Position numbers and translations under genes: made by a program. From Opitutales bacterium UBA7389 (GTDB lineage: Bacteria > Verrucomicrobiota > Verrucomicrobiia > Opitutales > Opitutaceae), in the NCBI GenBank assembly GCA_002474325.1, contig DKNL01000011.1, forward strand, positions 1 through 7,811: 7,811 bases of DNA, given 5' to 3'. Below the pieces are notes generated by a model, which saw only the letters and a program-made list of their open reading frames with translations, was not told the origin of the DNA and did not search any database. The first letter of the stretch is position 1. Each line of letters begins with the position of its first letter. Below are positions 1 through 6,116 of this stretch, one piece after another.

Positions 1-465
1 CACACTCCAGAATTTTCGAAAAAGGCTGACCATCTTCTAGTTAACTTGATTGGTGGAGCTAATCTAGGAATCAGCGAGACTCAATCGATTATGGAGAGTG
101 TCACTGATGCCTTCGGGAAGGAGGCGAACGTGGTAATGGGAGCTGTTATTGACGAGTCGTTGGGCGATAAAGTAGAGATTTGCGTCATCGGCACCAGCGA
201 TATGAGCGATGTATCTATCGTTCGAGGTAGGAAGCGGTCCGTGCCTATTCCTAAAGTTCCTGACTTAGAGTTACTAACGACAGCTGCTAAAAAGGAGAAT
301 CCTAAGCCAGTTCACAAAAAGCGAATAAAGATACAACAGGATGAATTCGCCTTTAACGAAGGTGAACCCAGGGGCGAATTCGAAGATACTATGGGGTATA
401 TTTTTGAGGGCCAGGACCTCGATGCCCCGACCTACTTACGAAGAGGCGTTAAAGTCCCGGTTTAG
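1..465 (+). CDS. ftsZ: Cell division GTPase FtsZ, C-terminal part (5' end outside window)
   Basis: This is the last 154 residues of FtsZ, the tubulin-like GTPase that forms the cytokinetic ring. The frame is open from base 1 and ends at TAG 463-465. The first ~60 residues match the FtsZ C-terminal domain: LLVNLIGGANLGISETQSIM, then NVVMGAVIDESLGDKVEICV, the region that carries the T7-side helix and sheet of the protofilament contact. A charged, presumably disordered linker of about 75 residues follows. The protein ends with the conserved C-terminal peptide, seen as LDAPTYLRRG (family consensus about D-I-P-x-F-L-R), the docking site for membrane tethers such as FtsA and ZipA, then a short basic variable tail GVKVPV. 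The GTPase domain with GGGTGTG lies upstream of the window. The linker and peptide are intact, so this is a normal gene end. The assignment is very sure. Confidence 0.96.
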   Translation, partial: HTPEFSKKADHLLVNLIGGANLGISETQSIMESVTDAFGKEANVVMGAVIDESLGDKVEICVIGTSDMSDVSIVRGRKRSVPIPKVPDLELLTTAAKKENPKPVHKKRIKIQQDEFAFNEGEPRGEFEDTMGYIFEGQDLDAPTYLRRGVKVPV

Positions 466-469
466 AAAG

Positions 470-500
470 AAAAGCAGCTGTCTCTCGATCGCTGTCTTTT
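470..500 (+). terminator. Candidate rho-independent terminator of ftsZ
   Basis: Five bases after the ftsZ stop, AAAAGCAGC (470-478) can pair with GCTG-T-CTTTT (491-500), giving 9 base pairs with one bulged T at 495 and a 12-nt loop (479-490). The 3' arm ends in TTTT. The stem is only moderately GC-rich and the T-run is short and inside the stem, so efficiency is uncertain. Confidence 0.42.
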
Positions 501-501
501 G

Positions 502-587
502 AGCATCAGATAGGGCCTGGGATGGTTTTTAAGACGTGTGCATGTATAGTATGTGGTGAGAATGGGATTGCCCGAGGCACTGATGCT
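502..587. other. Nested inverted repeat, possible structured RNA
   Basis: AGCATCAG (502-509) is the perfect reverse complement of CTGATGCT (580-587). Inside it, GCCT (515-518) pairs with AGGC (575-578) and GGG (519-521) with CCC (571-573), with G574 bulged. Together this is 15 base pairs with a 5x1 internal loop, closing an apical region of 49 nt (522-570). No tRNA or known riboswitch was recognised. It could be a structured 3' UTR, a small RNA or chance. Confidence 0.3.
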
Positions 588-719
588 TCGTATGGAATCG
601 AGGAAAGGCGATTTCCGCCATTCTTCGCTGGGATCATTGGACCCAATACTCCGTGCTAAATATACGTTCGTGACGTATGCTAATTCGAAAAGGTCTCACT
701 AGAATTGCTCTTTGTAACG

Positions 720-1028
720 ATGTCTTCGATCCAATCGAAAGCGGTGCAGTTCTATCGAAAAGATCGCTATCTCGAAGCAGTTCGTTCCAGCGCGGATCAG
801 AAAGCCGTGTTCGCCTACCATTGTGAGTCGGCCCACAAGAATCGGGCATTCAATCCGCTAGCGTCGCGTACCAATGCCAAAACGCATTGCATATCTTCGA
901 TCTCAGTTGATTCAAAATTGGCCAAATTTGAGTATCGGGAGGTAGATCTCCTTAAAGGGAGCTTGCACTCGCCCGTGTATATCGAGCTCAGGCTACCAAA
1001 CGTTATCACTCCCGCTCCAGGGAACTGA
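720..1028 (+). CDS. Hypothetical short protein, doubtful
   Basis: An open frame of 102 codons starts at ATG 720 (in-frame TTG at 705) and stops at TGA 1026-1028, 25 bp from the convergent stop of the lipoprotein gene at 1054. Codon third positions look mildly GC-biased, like the neighbouring genes, and the gene-to-gene spacing is what a real convergent gene would give. Against it: no Shine-Dalgarno sequence before the ATG, a composition rich in Ser, His and Cys, no signal peptide or membrane segment, and no family I recognise. The antisense strand is also open over much of the same span. It may be a remnant of a longer gene or not coding at all. Confidence 0.22.
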   Translation: MSSIQSKAVQFYRKDRYLEAVRSSADQKAVFAYHCESAHKNRAFNPLASRTNAKTHCISSISVDSKLAKFEYREVDLLKGSLHSPVYIELRLPNVITPAPGN

Positions 1029-1053
1029 CTTGCTGATAATGTAGGTTGAAGGG

Positions 1054-1821
1054 TTATCCTTCGTTGGTTGGTAAGTCAGCTTTGGAAGCAGGTTTTTGAA
1101 CGATGCCCTTCTTGATGAATTGCACGACATCGTCCTTCTCTTTGAGCCGGATGTTGTGATTCGATCCTGTATCCTCACCAACGTAATCGGTGACTGAAGC
1201 GGCCATTATTGGAATGTATTCCCGAAGATCGTTATTTTCGTCGAAGTTTCTGACCTGAACGCTCCAGATTTCTTGCGGCGGTATATCAGAAGACGTTGTA
1301 ATTGTGTTTTCCTTGGCGGTTAGTTCGAGGTACTTCTCGTTTACAACGACGGATTTGAGCCGTTCTTCATAGCCGATTAGCTCTTTGGATCGGCGACCGG
1401 GCACGCGCACATTATAAACGATTGTCCGCCCGGTCCTAGGGTCAGTTTGGGCTACTTGTTGCATGGTGTCCGGATGCTGAATGGTGGCGAATACTGGCTC
1501 TTCCACCACTCGATATTCTTGTCGTGGAGGCTCCATCCCGTAGTCGATCTCGATCACCATGTCCGCGTCCTCTGCATTCAAAGCTTCATACAGCCCTTTT
1601 CCCGAGAGGGCGGTTTTGATGTAATCTACCGTCTCCTTGTACCGTAGATCGTTGGTATCCGTCTCAGGATCTCGTGGGATTATGATGTAGGATTCCGCAT
1701 CCGTTATTGAAGGATTCGAAATTGCGTCGACCGCCATCTCATAGGTTGTATTGCACCCAACAAGCAACAGAGCCAGAATAGCCCCGAGTGCAGCGATTGA
1801 TCTGACTTTCGAGAATGTCAT
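1054..1821 (-). CDS. DUF4136-like outer-membrane lipoprotein
   Basis: This is a predicted 255-residue lipoprotein. Residues 1-22 form a type II signal peptide: basic start (K5, R7), hydrophobic AALGAILALLL, lipobox LVGC with Cys23 as the lipidated residue. Asn24 at +2 is not the Asp that retains lipoproteins in the inner membrane, so outer-membrane sorting is expected. Residues ~44-95 (SYIIIPRDPETD..., KETVDYIKTALSGKGL, then DADMVIEIDYG) resemble the first strand, helix and second strand of DUF4136-type lipoproteins, where an ageing-peptide-like block is followed by '-A-D-hhh-hhY'. The later part (IWSVQVRNFDENNDLREYIP and MAASVTDYVGEDTG) fits the rest of that fold. The biochemical role of such proteins is unknown to me. 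The start is ATG at 1821 with no strong ribosome binding site. It lies 47 bp downstream of the glycine-zipper gene on the same strand, with no terminator between, so probably the second gene of a two-gene transcript. Confidence 0.8.
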   Translation of the reverse strand: MTFSKVRSIAALGAILALLLVGCNTTYEMAVDAISNPSITDAESYIIIPRDPETDTNDLRYKETVDYIKTALSGKGLYEALNAEDADMVIEIDYGMEPPRQEYRVVEEPVFATIQHPDTMQQVAQTDPRTGRTIVYNVRVPGRRSKELIGYEERLKSVVVNEKYLELTAKENTITTSSDIPPQEIWSVQVRNFDENNDLREYIPIMAASVTDYVGEDTGSNHNIRLKEKDDVVQFIKKGIVQKPASKADLPTNEG

Positions 1822-1868
1822 TCCAGTTATTCGGTTTGCTTGTTTGATAGTCGTTGGTCGAGGCCAGG

Positions 1869-2462
1869 CTAGAGCTTGGTCTGTTCAGCAAGAGCGTTGT
1901 TCTGAGCTTCGAGGGCGGCGAGCTCTTTTTCCAATCGGTCGATCTCTGCCAACGCGTCTTTTTCCCTCTGCACCATTTCGTCCAAGGCCTTCTTCTTGTC
2001 GATTGCGTCCTGTCTGCGTGCTTGAAGCACTTTTAATCGTTCTTCCGCAGTTTCCGCTCTGCTAGCCATTTCTTCAAGCTCCGCATCGGAAATTCGGAAG
2101 CCCTCGGCAATCTCTAACTCTTCCTGTAAGGCCACTTTTTCCTTCTCGATGGCCCGCTTTTGCATGGCAATCGCTTGGTTGTAAGCTCGTTGCTGGGCGA
2201 GGGTGTCCTGTCGCTTGCGCTCCTTTCCCTCTTGCACCGCTCCAATTGCGGCTCCGACGGCTCCGCCTGCGGCAGCCGCCGCTGCCACGCCGCCCATGTC
2301 TTGGCCAGTGATTAATCCCCCCACGGCTCCGATTGCCGCGCCGGTACCGGCGCCCTTTACTGTTTTGGAGGCTGCGGGCCCGGCGCATCCCCATTGAAAC
2401 GCGAGAATGGACATTGCGATGATCGCAGAACCTGATTTAAAGAGTTTTATGGAACGATTCAT
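1869..2462 (-). CDS. Glycine-zipper, coiled-coil envelope (lipo)protein
   Basis: Starting from ATG 2462, the protein has 197 residues; an in-frame TTG at 2483 would add seven. Residues 1-25 look like a signal peptide (MNRSIKLFKSG, then hydrophobic SAIIAMSILAF) ending in QWGC, with Cys26 the probable lipidation site. The Q-W residues before it make an unusual lipobox, so cleavage by signal peptidase II is likely rather than certain. Residues ~37-76 are a glycine-zipper segment (GAGTGAAIGAVGG and GGAVGAAIGAV), as in Gly-zipper 2TM / SlyB-like envelope proteins that insert hairpins in membranes. Residues ~80-197 are charged, Glu/Ala/Lys/Arg-rich and heptad-like (DEMVQREKDALAEIDRLEKE), i.e. a long coiled coil, probably periplasmic. 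It lies divergent to the proton-channel operon and just upstream of the DUF4136-like gene. Structural role in the envelope is inferred. Confidence 0.8.
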   Translation of the reverse strand: MNRSIKLFKSGSAIIAMSILAFQWGCAGPAASKTVKGAGTGAAIGAVGGLITGQDMGGVAAAAAAGGAVGAAIGAVQEGKERKRQDTLAQQRAYNQAIAMQKRAIEKEKVALQEELEIAEGFRISDAELEEMASRAETAEERLKVLQARRQDAIDKKKALDEMVQREKDALAEIDRLEKELAALEAQNNALAEQTKL

Positions 2463-2518
2463 ACTGGTTATATATCTACTCAATCGCTTTGTTTATTGGA
2501 TTCGCTATTATTGAAGAA

Positions 2519-2547
2519 AAAATAGACGGTTTTGGGACGATTGTAAA
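2519..2547 (-). promoter_or_regulatory. Candidate sigma-70 promoter for the lipoprotein pair
   Basis: Read on the - strand, TTTACA (2547-2542; 5 of 6 to TTGACA) is followed by exactly 17 bp and then TATTTT (2524-2519; 4 of 6 to TATAAT). Transcription would start near 2512, leaving a leader of about 50 nt before ATG 2462. It is the best-spaced pair in the divergent region, but found by eye only. Confidence 0.35.
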
Positions 2548-2573
2548 TGCGGTTTGTTGCTCCTGCACTACTT

Positions 2574-2596
2574 GAATCCATGATAGACAAGGATTC
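2574..2596. promoter_or_regulatory. Inverted repeat, possible operator
   Basis: GAATCC (2574-2579) and GGATTC (2591-2596) form a perfect 6-bp dyad with an 11-bp spacer, centred in the region between the divergent transcripts. A further GGATTCG lies at 2498-2504. The arrangement resembles a binding site for a dimeric regulator of both directions, but a hexamer dyad can occur by chance. Confidence 0.25.
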
Positions 2597-2686
2597 GTAA
2601 AGATAGTCTCAAGGAATGCTGGATTTAATTTTAAGTCAGGTTAAATTGTCAGAATTGAAAGGATGCCGCTCAAGGCGTAAAAAAGT

Positions 2687-3535
2687 ATGAAGAAAAAAGG
2701 GTTGTTGTCGCGAGATTTTATCGTCCAGGCGGCGGGATTATTTATTTCCATCGTCGTGATTTTATCAGTCTACAAGTACTACATTTGGCCGGTTGCTGAA
2801 GACATTGAAATCACAAACAGCATTCAGGCGAGCCAGAACCCGGATGGCGTTTTCATTCCAAAGAAATCGGTTACGGTGATTCTCAAGAACTACGAGCAAT
2901 TGGCCTGTTTGGTTCTCATGATGTGGGCTATGATTATCATCGTCTTCAAGTTCACGAAAGTATTCTCGGAGCAATCGATGTCGGATCATCAATTTCTCAA
3001 GATTTCCCGCGGGGAGCGCATCATTCCGGAAGACGCATTGGCATATTACAAAGAAGTGGAAAGCCAGGTTAGGCACATACCGCGATTGCGAGGGAAAATT
3101 TTACCAGAAACGATACTATCGGCACTGCACCGGTTTGATGCGACACGTTCGATTCAGGACGCGGCCCATGCCGTCAGCGAGCGTGCTGAAATGGCCTATG
3201 AGCAGTTGGAGTCTGATCTTTCCCTGGTACGGTATATCGCATGGGCTATCCCGTCTGTGGGATTTATCGGGACGGTTCGTGGTATCAGCGAAGCCTTGGG
3301 TCAGGCTGACATGGCGATTCAGGGCGACATCAGCGGAGTGACTTCCAGTTTGGGCCTCGCCTTCAATTCGACTTTTATAGCTCTGCTCTTGAGTATTGGC
3401 CTGATGCTTCTGGTGCATTTGCTGCAGTCGCGTCAAGAGACCCTGATAATCGATATTGAGGATTGGGTGACCAAGAAAGTGATAGGGCTAATGAAAACGC
3501 CGACGAGTGAGGAAAACGCGATAAGTTTTACGTAA
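2687..3535 (+). CDS. MotA/TolQ/ExbB family proton-channel protein
   Basis: This is a 282-residue inner-membrane protein predicted to form the channel part of a proton-motive-force-driven stator. Hydrophobic segments lie at about 11-33, 69-91, 183-205 and 221-246. The large charged region 95-180 would be cytoplasmic, as in MotA and ExbB. The family signature spans the third and fourth segments: IPSVGFIGTVRGISEALG (188-205; family G-[FL]-[IL]-G-T-V-x-G-I) and SLGLAFNSTFIALLLSIG (221-238), with Thr229 in the pore-lining helix. The fold thus matches MotA/ExbB, but the 35-residue segment between the first two helices (about 34-68) is an extra periplasmic loop. ATG 2687 is preceded by CAAGGCG (2671-2677), a moderate Shine-Dalgarno. 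A TTTAAT hexamer at 2624-2629 resembles a -10 box without a good -35. It is the first gene of the operon, 18 bp before the Hsp70-like gene. The substrate or load of the channel is not evident. Confidence 0.9.
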   Translation: MKKKGLLSRDFIVQAAGLFISIVVILSVYKYYIWPVAEDIEITNSIQASQNPDGVFIPKKSVTVILKNYEQLACLVLMMWAMIIIVFKFTKVFSEQSMSDHQFLKISRGERIIPEDALAYYKEVESQVRHIPRLRGKILPETILSALHRFDATRSIQDAAHAVSERAEMAYEQLESDLSLVRYIAWAIPSVGFIGTVRGISEALGQADMAIQGDISGVTSSLGLAFNSTFIALLLSIGLMLLVHLLQSRQETLIIDIEDWVTKKVIGLMKTPTSEENAISFT

Positions 3536-3543
3536 TAGGGGGC

Positions 3544-3550
3544 AAGGAAG
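3544..3550 (+). promoter_or_regulatory. Ribosome binding site of the Hsp70-like gene
   Basis: AAGGAAG sits 3 bases before ATG 3554 and 9 bases after the preceding stop. It is the strongest Shine-Dalgarno match in the operon and supports the ATG 3554 start. Confidence 0.6.
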
Positions 3551-3553
3551 GGT

Positions 3554-5065
3554 ATGGCGACGGTAGGTATAGAACTTAGCGATGTAGGGGCGAATTGTGT
3601 TCTTATTGAAGAAGATGGGTCGTTGCGGACACTGGCTATGTGTAAAGGAGGAGATATTTTCCCAGCCTACGCTTACGCTCGGTCAGGGGAATTGACGTTT
3701 GGCTCTGCAGCTCAAGATATGGCATTTGTTTATCCCCGCCGTACTTGCAGCGATTTCTTGGACGATTTGTCCTTTCAATCCACAAATTTGGATGGGTATT
3801 ACAAGAAGGTGATGTATTCGCAATTGGCCTACGAATACTTGCAGATTCTCGCGGAGAAAGTCCGTGAGGAAGTTGACGATGTCGAAAGCGTTGTACTGGC
3901 TGCACCGGGCCACTTTCTAGAAGACAACGAAAAATCGGAGGAGCGATTGGGCATCTTGCTAGGAATCCTATCGGATGTAGGCATGCCGGTGGCGGGAATT
4001 GTAGACATGGCGGCAGCGTCCCTACACAGCGAAGGTCTTTGGAATGTTCCCGATGGCGAGAGGATTTTCCATGTGGATCTCTTGGCCCAAGCGACCCATA
4101 TATCCGTATTCCATAAGCGCTCAGGGTTAGAACGTGTCTATTTCAGTCGCCTTCCTCAGTATGGATACAATAGGATTTTGGAGCGCTTTACATCCTCGAT
4201 GGCCAATCGTTTTCTGGTAGAGACTTCGTTTGATATAACCGAGGACCGGAATATCGAAAGGGCGTTTCACGCTCAGACCAGGGAAATGCTTTCCAATTTG
4301 GGTAAAACGGGAGAAGCAAGTTTGGAAGTTTCCACACGAGAGAAGTCGCGGCAGATGGCGATCTCGAGAGATTTGGCCGCTATGGAGCTAGCCCCTCAAG
4401 TGAAAGTACTGACGCAAATTATTTTAAGAGCGGTAAACGACTTGGCCAAAGGGAATGACGAGATCCAGTTCGCCCTCTCTGATCGGGCCGCCAATATCCA
4501 AGGGCTTAAAGGGGCGATCGTCGCCCAGGGACTGGGACTAGTGAAAGAGTTACAACCCGAGAGCGCCGCTTTTGGAGCGGCGAATTACGGGAAAGACTGG
4601 GAGGTGGTTGATCAGTTGGACGAAGTGCGTGTCGAGGTAGGGATTTCCGCTTCGAAAATTACGCAAGAAAACCAGAGAGAGCGGGGGGCGAGGCTGGCAA
4701 CAGTGCGAGTAGCCAGAGAAGGCCGTTCCCTTAGCCCAACCCATATTGTCTGCGATGGGCTGGCCTACGAATTGGTCGGTAATTCGTTCTCCATCGGAGT
4801 TGGCGAAAGCGGTAAGTACGATCTTATCGCTAGTATCAACCAAGCGGGTAACTCTTTGGAACTCTGCCGATTGATTCAGGAGGACGAGCGATGGTTGGTC
4901 CGAGAGACTGAGGGAGCCACCGTGGATCTCGACCGAGAAACAGGCTTGAAAGCTGGAGACACAATTGACATAATAATGCAAGGAAGTCGAAAGCGTTTGC
5001 TGCTCATTCACTGTATAGAAAACGCCAGCGAACCCAGAAAGTCAGACCGACATGAAACGACGTAA
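3554..5065 (+). CDS. Degenerate Hsp70/actin-fold protein with possible FHA-like C-terminal domain
   Basis: The protein has 503 residues, no signal peptide and no membrane segment, so it is cytoplasmic. Residues 1-345 follow the order of a DnaK nucleotide-binding domain: a first strand VGIELSDVGANCVLI where DnaK has the phosphate-1 loop IGIDLGTTN; SVVLAAPGHFLEDNEKSEER then VAGIVDMAAAS (112-156), matching the VxxVPAxFxxxQR...NEPxAAA segment; IFHVDLLAQATHISVFH (171-187) in the place of DLGGGTxDxSV; and ALSDRAANIQGLKGAI ... PESAAFGAANYG (307-346) in the place of the adenosine loop GGxSRxP and the final AxGAA. All three nucleotide loops lack their key Gly/Thr residues, so it is probably a pseudo-ATPase. 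There is no DnaK-type substrate domain. Instead residues ~403-488 (YELVGNSFSIGVGESGKYDL ... RWLVRE ... GLKAGDTIDI) have FHA-like spacing without the phosphopeptide Arg and Ser-x-x-His. It overlaps the next gene by 14 bp. Confidence 0.75.
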   Translation: MATVGIELSDVGANCVLIEEDGSLRTLAMCKGGDIFPAYAYARSGELTFGSAAQDMAFVYPRRTCSDFLDDLSFQSTNLDGYYKKVMYSQLAYEYLQILAEKVREEVDDVESVVLAAPGHFLEDNEKSEERLGILLGILSDVGMPVAGIVDMAAASLHSEGLWNVPDGERIFHVDLLAQATHISVFHKRSGLERVYFSRLPQYGYNRILERFTSSMANRFLVETSFDITEDRNIERAFHAQTREMLSNLGKTGEASLEVSTREKSRQMAISRDLAAMELAPQVKVLTQIILRAVNDLAKGNDEIQFALSDRAANIQGLKGAIVAQGLGLVKELQPESAAFGAANYGKDWEVVDQLDEVRVEVGISASKITQENQRERGARLATVRVAREGRSLSPTHIVCDGLAYELVGNSFSIGVGESGKYDLIASINQAGNSLELCRLIQEDERWLVRETEGATVDLDRETGLKAGDTIDIIMQGSRKRLLLIHCIENASEPRKSDRHETT

Positions 5066-6116
5066 GCGGGAAACAGAAGTATTCAGCTTATCTTTCCTCG
5101 ACTGCATATGTTGCGGTTTTGGAGCCGTGCTATTGCTGTTCGTGCTAACAGTGGGGAAGAAGTCGGATACCATGATCGATATCAAAGCCAAGACCGAGGA
5201 GATCATAGGCCAGATGGAAAACGACATAGCTGACAAAGATAGCGAATTGAAATCGCTTCAGCGTTCGCTGACGACTGTCCGCGAGCGGAATCGCTACGCC
5301 ACCGAGCAGATTGATGAGAAAAAGAAGATGCAGACGGAGCTCGAAGACAAGTTCGCGTTGTTGCTAGCTCAGTTGGCCTCGATGGAAGAGGATTTAGGAA
5401 AGCTCCTGGAAGACAAGGAAAACATGCCTATGCAGGAAGAGGAGGCCCCGATCCCTATTCCAAATCCTGTAAGGCGCCAGTACCTAACCGGATTTGATAT
5501 CCAGGGAGACCATGTGCTATTCCTTATAGAAGCATCTGGAGGCATGACGGACGATGTTTACGAAGAAGCAGTCAAGAGGCAGGCGGACTCCGATGAGGAG
5601 AAGCGAAATTCTCCCAAGTGGAAGCGTGTGAAGGAAGGCATGACTTGGATGATCGCCAACCTGAAACCGGATTCCCGTTATAAGATCATTCTTTTCAACA
5701 ACGAGATCACGCCAATTCAATCCCGCTACGGAATCGAGTGGTTAGATCCTATGGATGCGGATTTGACTCAAGAGGTCATCGAGAAGCTCGATGAAGTGGT
5801 TCCTCAGGAAGGGGCAAACCTGGAAAAAGCTCTTGATATGGTCGACGATCTGCCGATTGTCCCGGATCGAGTGGTGCTTATTGTGGATGGTTTGCCTACG
5901 CTCGCCGATTCTTACGAAGGGTCCGAGGTGCTGGATTCCAATGATAGGATTAATATGTTTCGGGTAGCGAAACGGGCTTTGACTTATCCGCATCCAGTAA
6001 GCGTCTTACTGTATCCGATGAAGAACGACCCGGGAGCGGCTGTTCATTATTGGCGCTTAGCCAATGATCAAGGTGGTGCGATGGTTTGCCCCTCTAAATC
6101 CTGGCCAAATACATGA
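5052..6116 (+). CDS. ExbD-like transmembrane helix / coiled coil / VWA domain protein 1 (degenerate MIDAS)
   Basis: This 354-residue membrane protein has three parts. Residues 1-9 are basic; 10-34 form a single transmembrane helix VFSLSFLDCICCGFGAVLLL..., whose S-F-L-D17 resembles the P-F-I-D-V start of the ExbD/TolR helix that carries the proton-accepting Asp. With a basic N-terminus inside, the rest would be periplasmic. Residues ~40-125 are a charged coiled coil. Residues ~152-350 are a VWA domain: DHVLFLIEASGGM (153-165), YKIILFNNEITP, GANLEKALDMV (254-264), RVVLIVDGLPT (273-283) and LANDQGGAMVCP near the end. The metal site is degenerate: E160-A-S-G-G replaces D-x-S-x-S, and Ala255 stands where a Thr is usual, while Asp279 is kept. 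ATG 5052 lies inside the preceding gene (14-bp overlap) with a weak binding site, suggesting translational coupling. A dimer with the next gene's product is inferred. Confidence 0.85.
   Translation: MKRRKRETEVFSLSFLDCICCGFGAVLLLFVLTVGKKSDTMIDIKAKTEEIIGQMENDIADKDSELKSLQRSLTTVRERNRYATEQIDEKKKMQTELEDKFALLLAQLASMEEDLGKLLEDKENMPMQEEEAPIPIPNPVRRQYLTGFDIQGDHVLFLIEASGGMTDDVYEEAVKRQADSDEEKRNSPKWKRVKEGMTWMIANLKPDSRYKIILFNNEITPIQSRYGIEWLDPMDADLTQEVIEKLDEVVPQEGANLEKALDMVDDLPIVPDRVVLIVDGLPTLADSYEGSEVLDSNDRINMFRVAKRALTYPHPVSVLLYPMKNDPGAAVHYWRLANDQGGAMVCPSKSWPNT

Larger units (their letters stand above)
466..1053. other. 588-bp stretch without a convincing gene between ftsZ and the lipoprotein pair
   Basis: This stretch lies between the ftsZ stop and the convergent end of the - strand lipoprotein gene. 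It contains the ftsZ terminator candidate, a nested inverted repeat at 502-587, small hairpins near 602-619 (GGAAA/TTTCC or alternatively GGCG/CGCC), and a short open frame on the + strand (720-1028). Open frames also occur on the - strand in the same bases (634-849 and 815-1009), none with a recognisable domain or good ribosome binding site. A TATAGT hexamer at 545-550 resembles a -10 box but has no acceptable -35 partner. The stretch may be a decayed gene or an untranslated region. Confidence 0.5.

Noticed and set aside
466..720. tRNA gene or CRISPR array
   Set aside because: No acceptor/T-arm pattern with a GTTC-type loop and no regularly spaced repeats.
634..849. 71-codon open frame on the - strand with a DPRWNELL segment
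   Set aside because: No ribosome binding site, no recognised domain, and it overlaps an equally open + strand frame. Kept only as part of a finding.
1045..1062. GAAGG/CCTTC hairpin at the end of the DUF4136-like gene as terminator
   Set aside because: Only 5 bp, no T-run in the - direction.
3554..4591. Functional DnaK chaperone or FtsA
   Set aside because: No DnaK substrate-binding domain and no intact nucleotide loops; no FtsA 1C domain or amphipathic C-terminal helix.
4550..5011. 153-codon - strand frame opposite the Hsp70-like gene
   Set aside because: Antisense shadow of a well-supported gene with conserved domain order; no own start signal.
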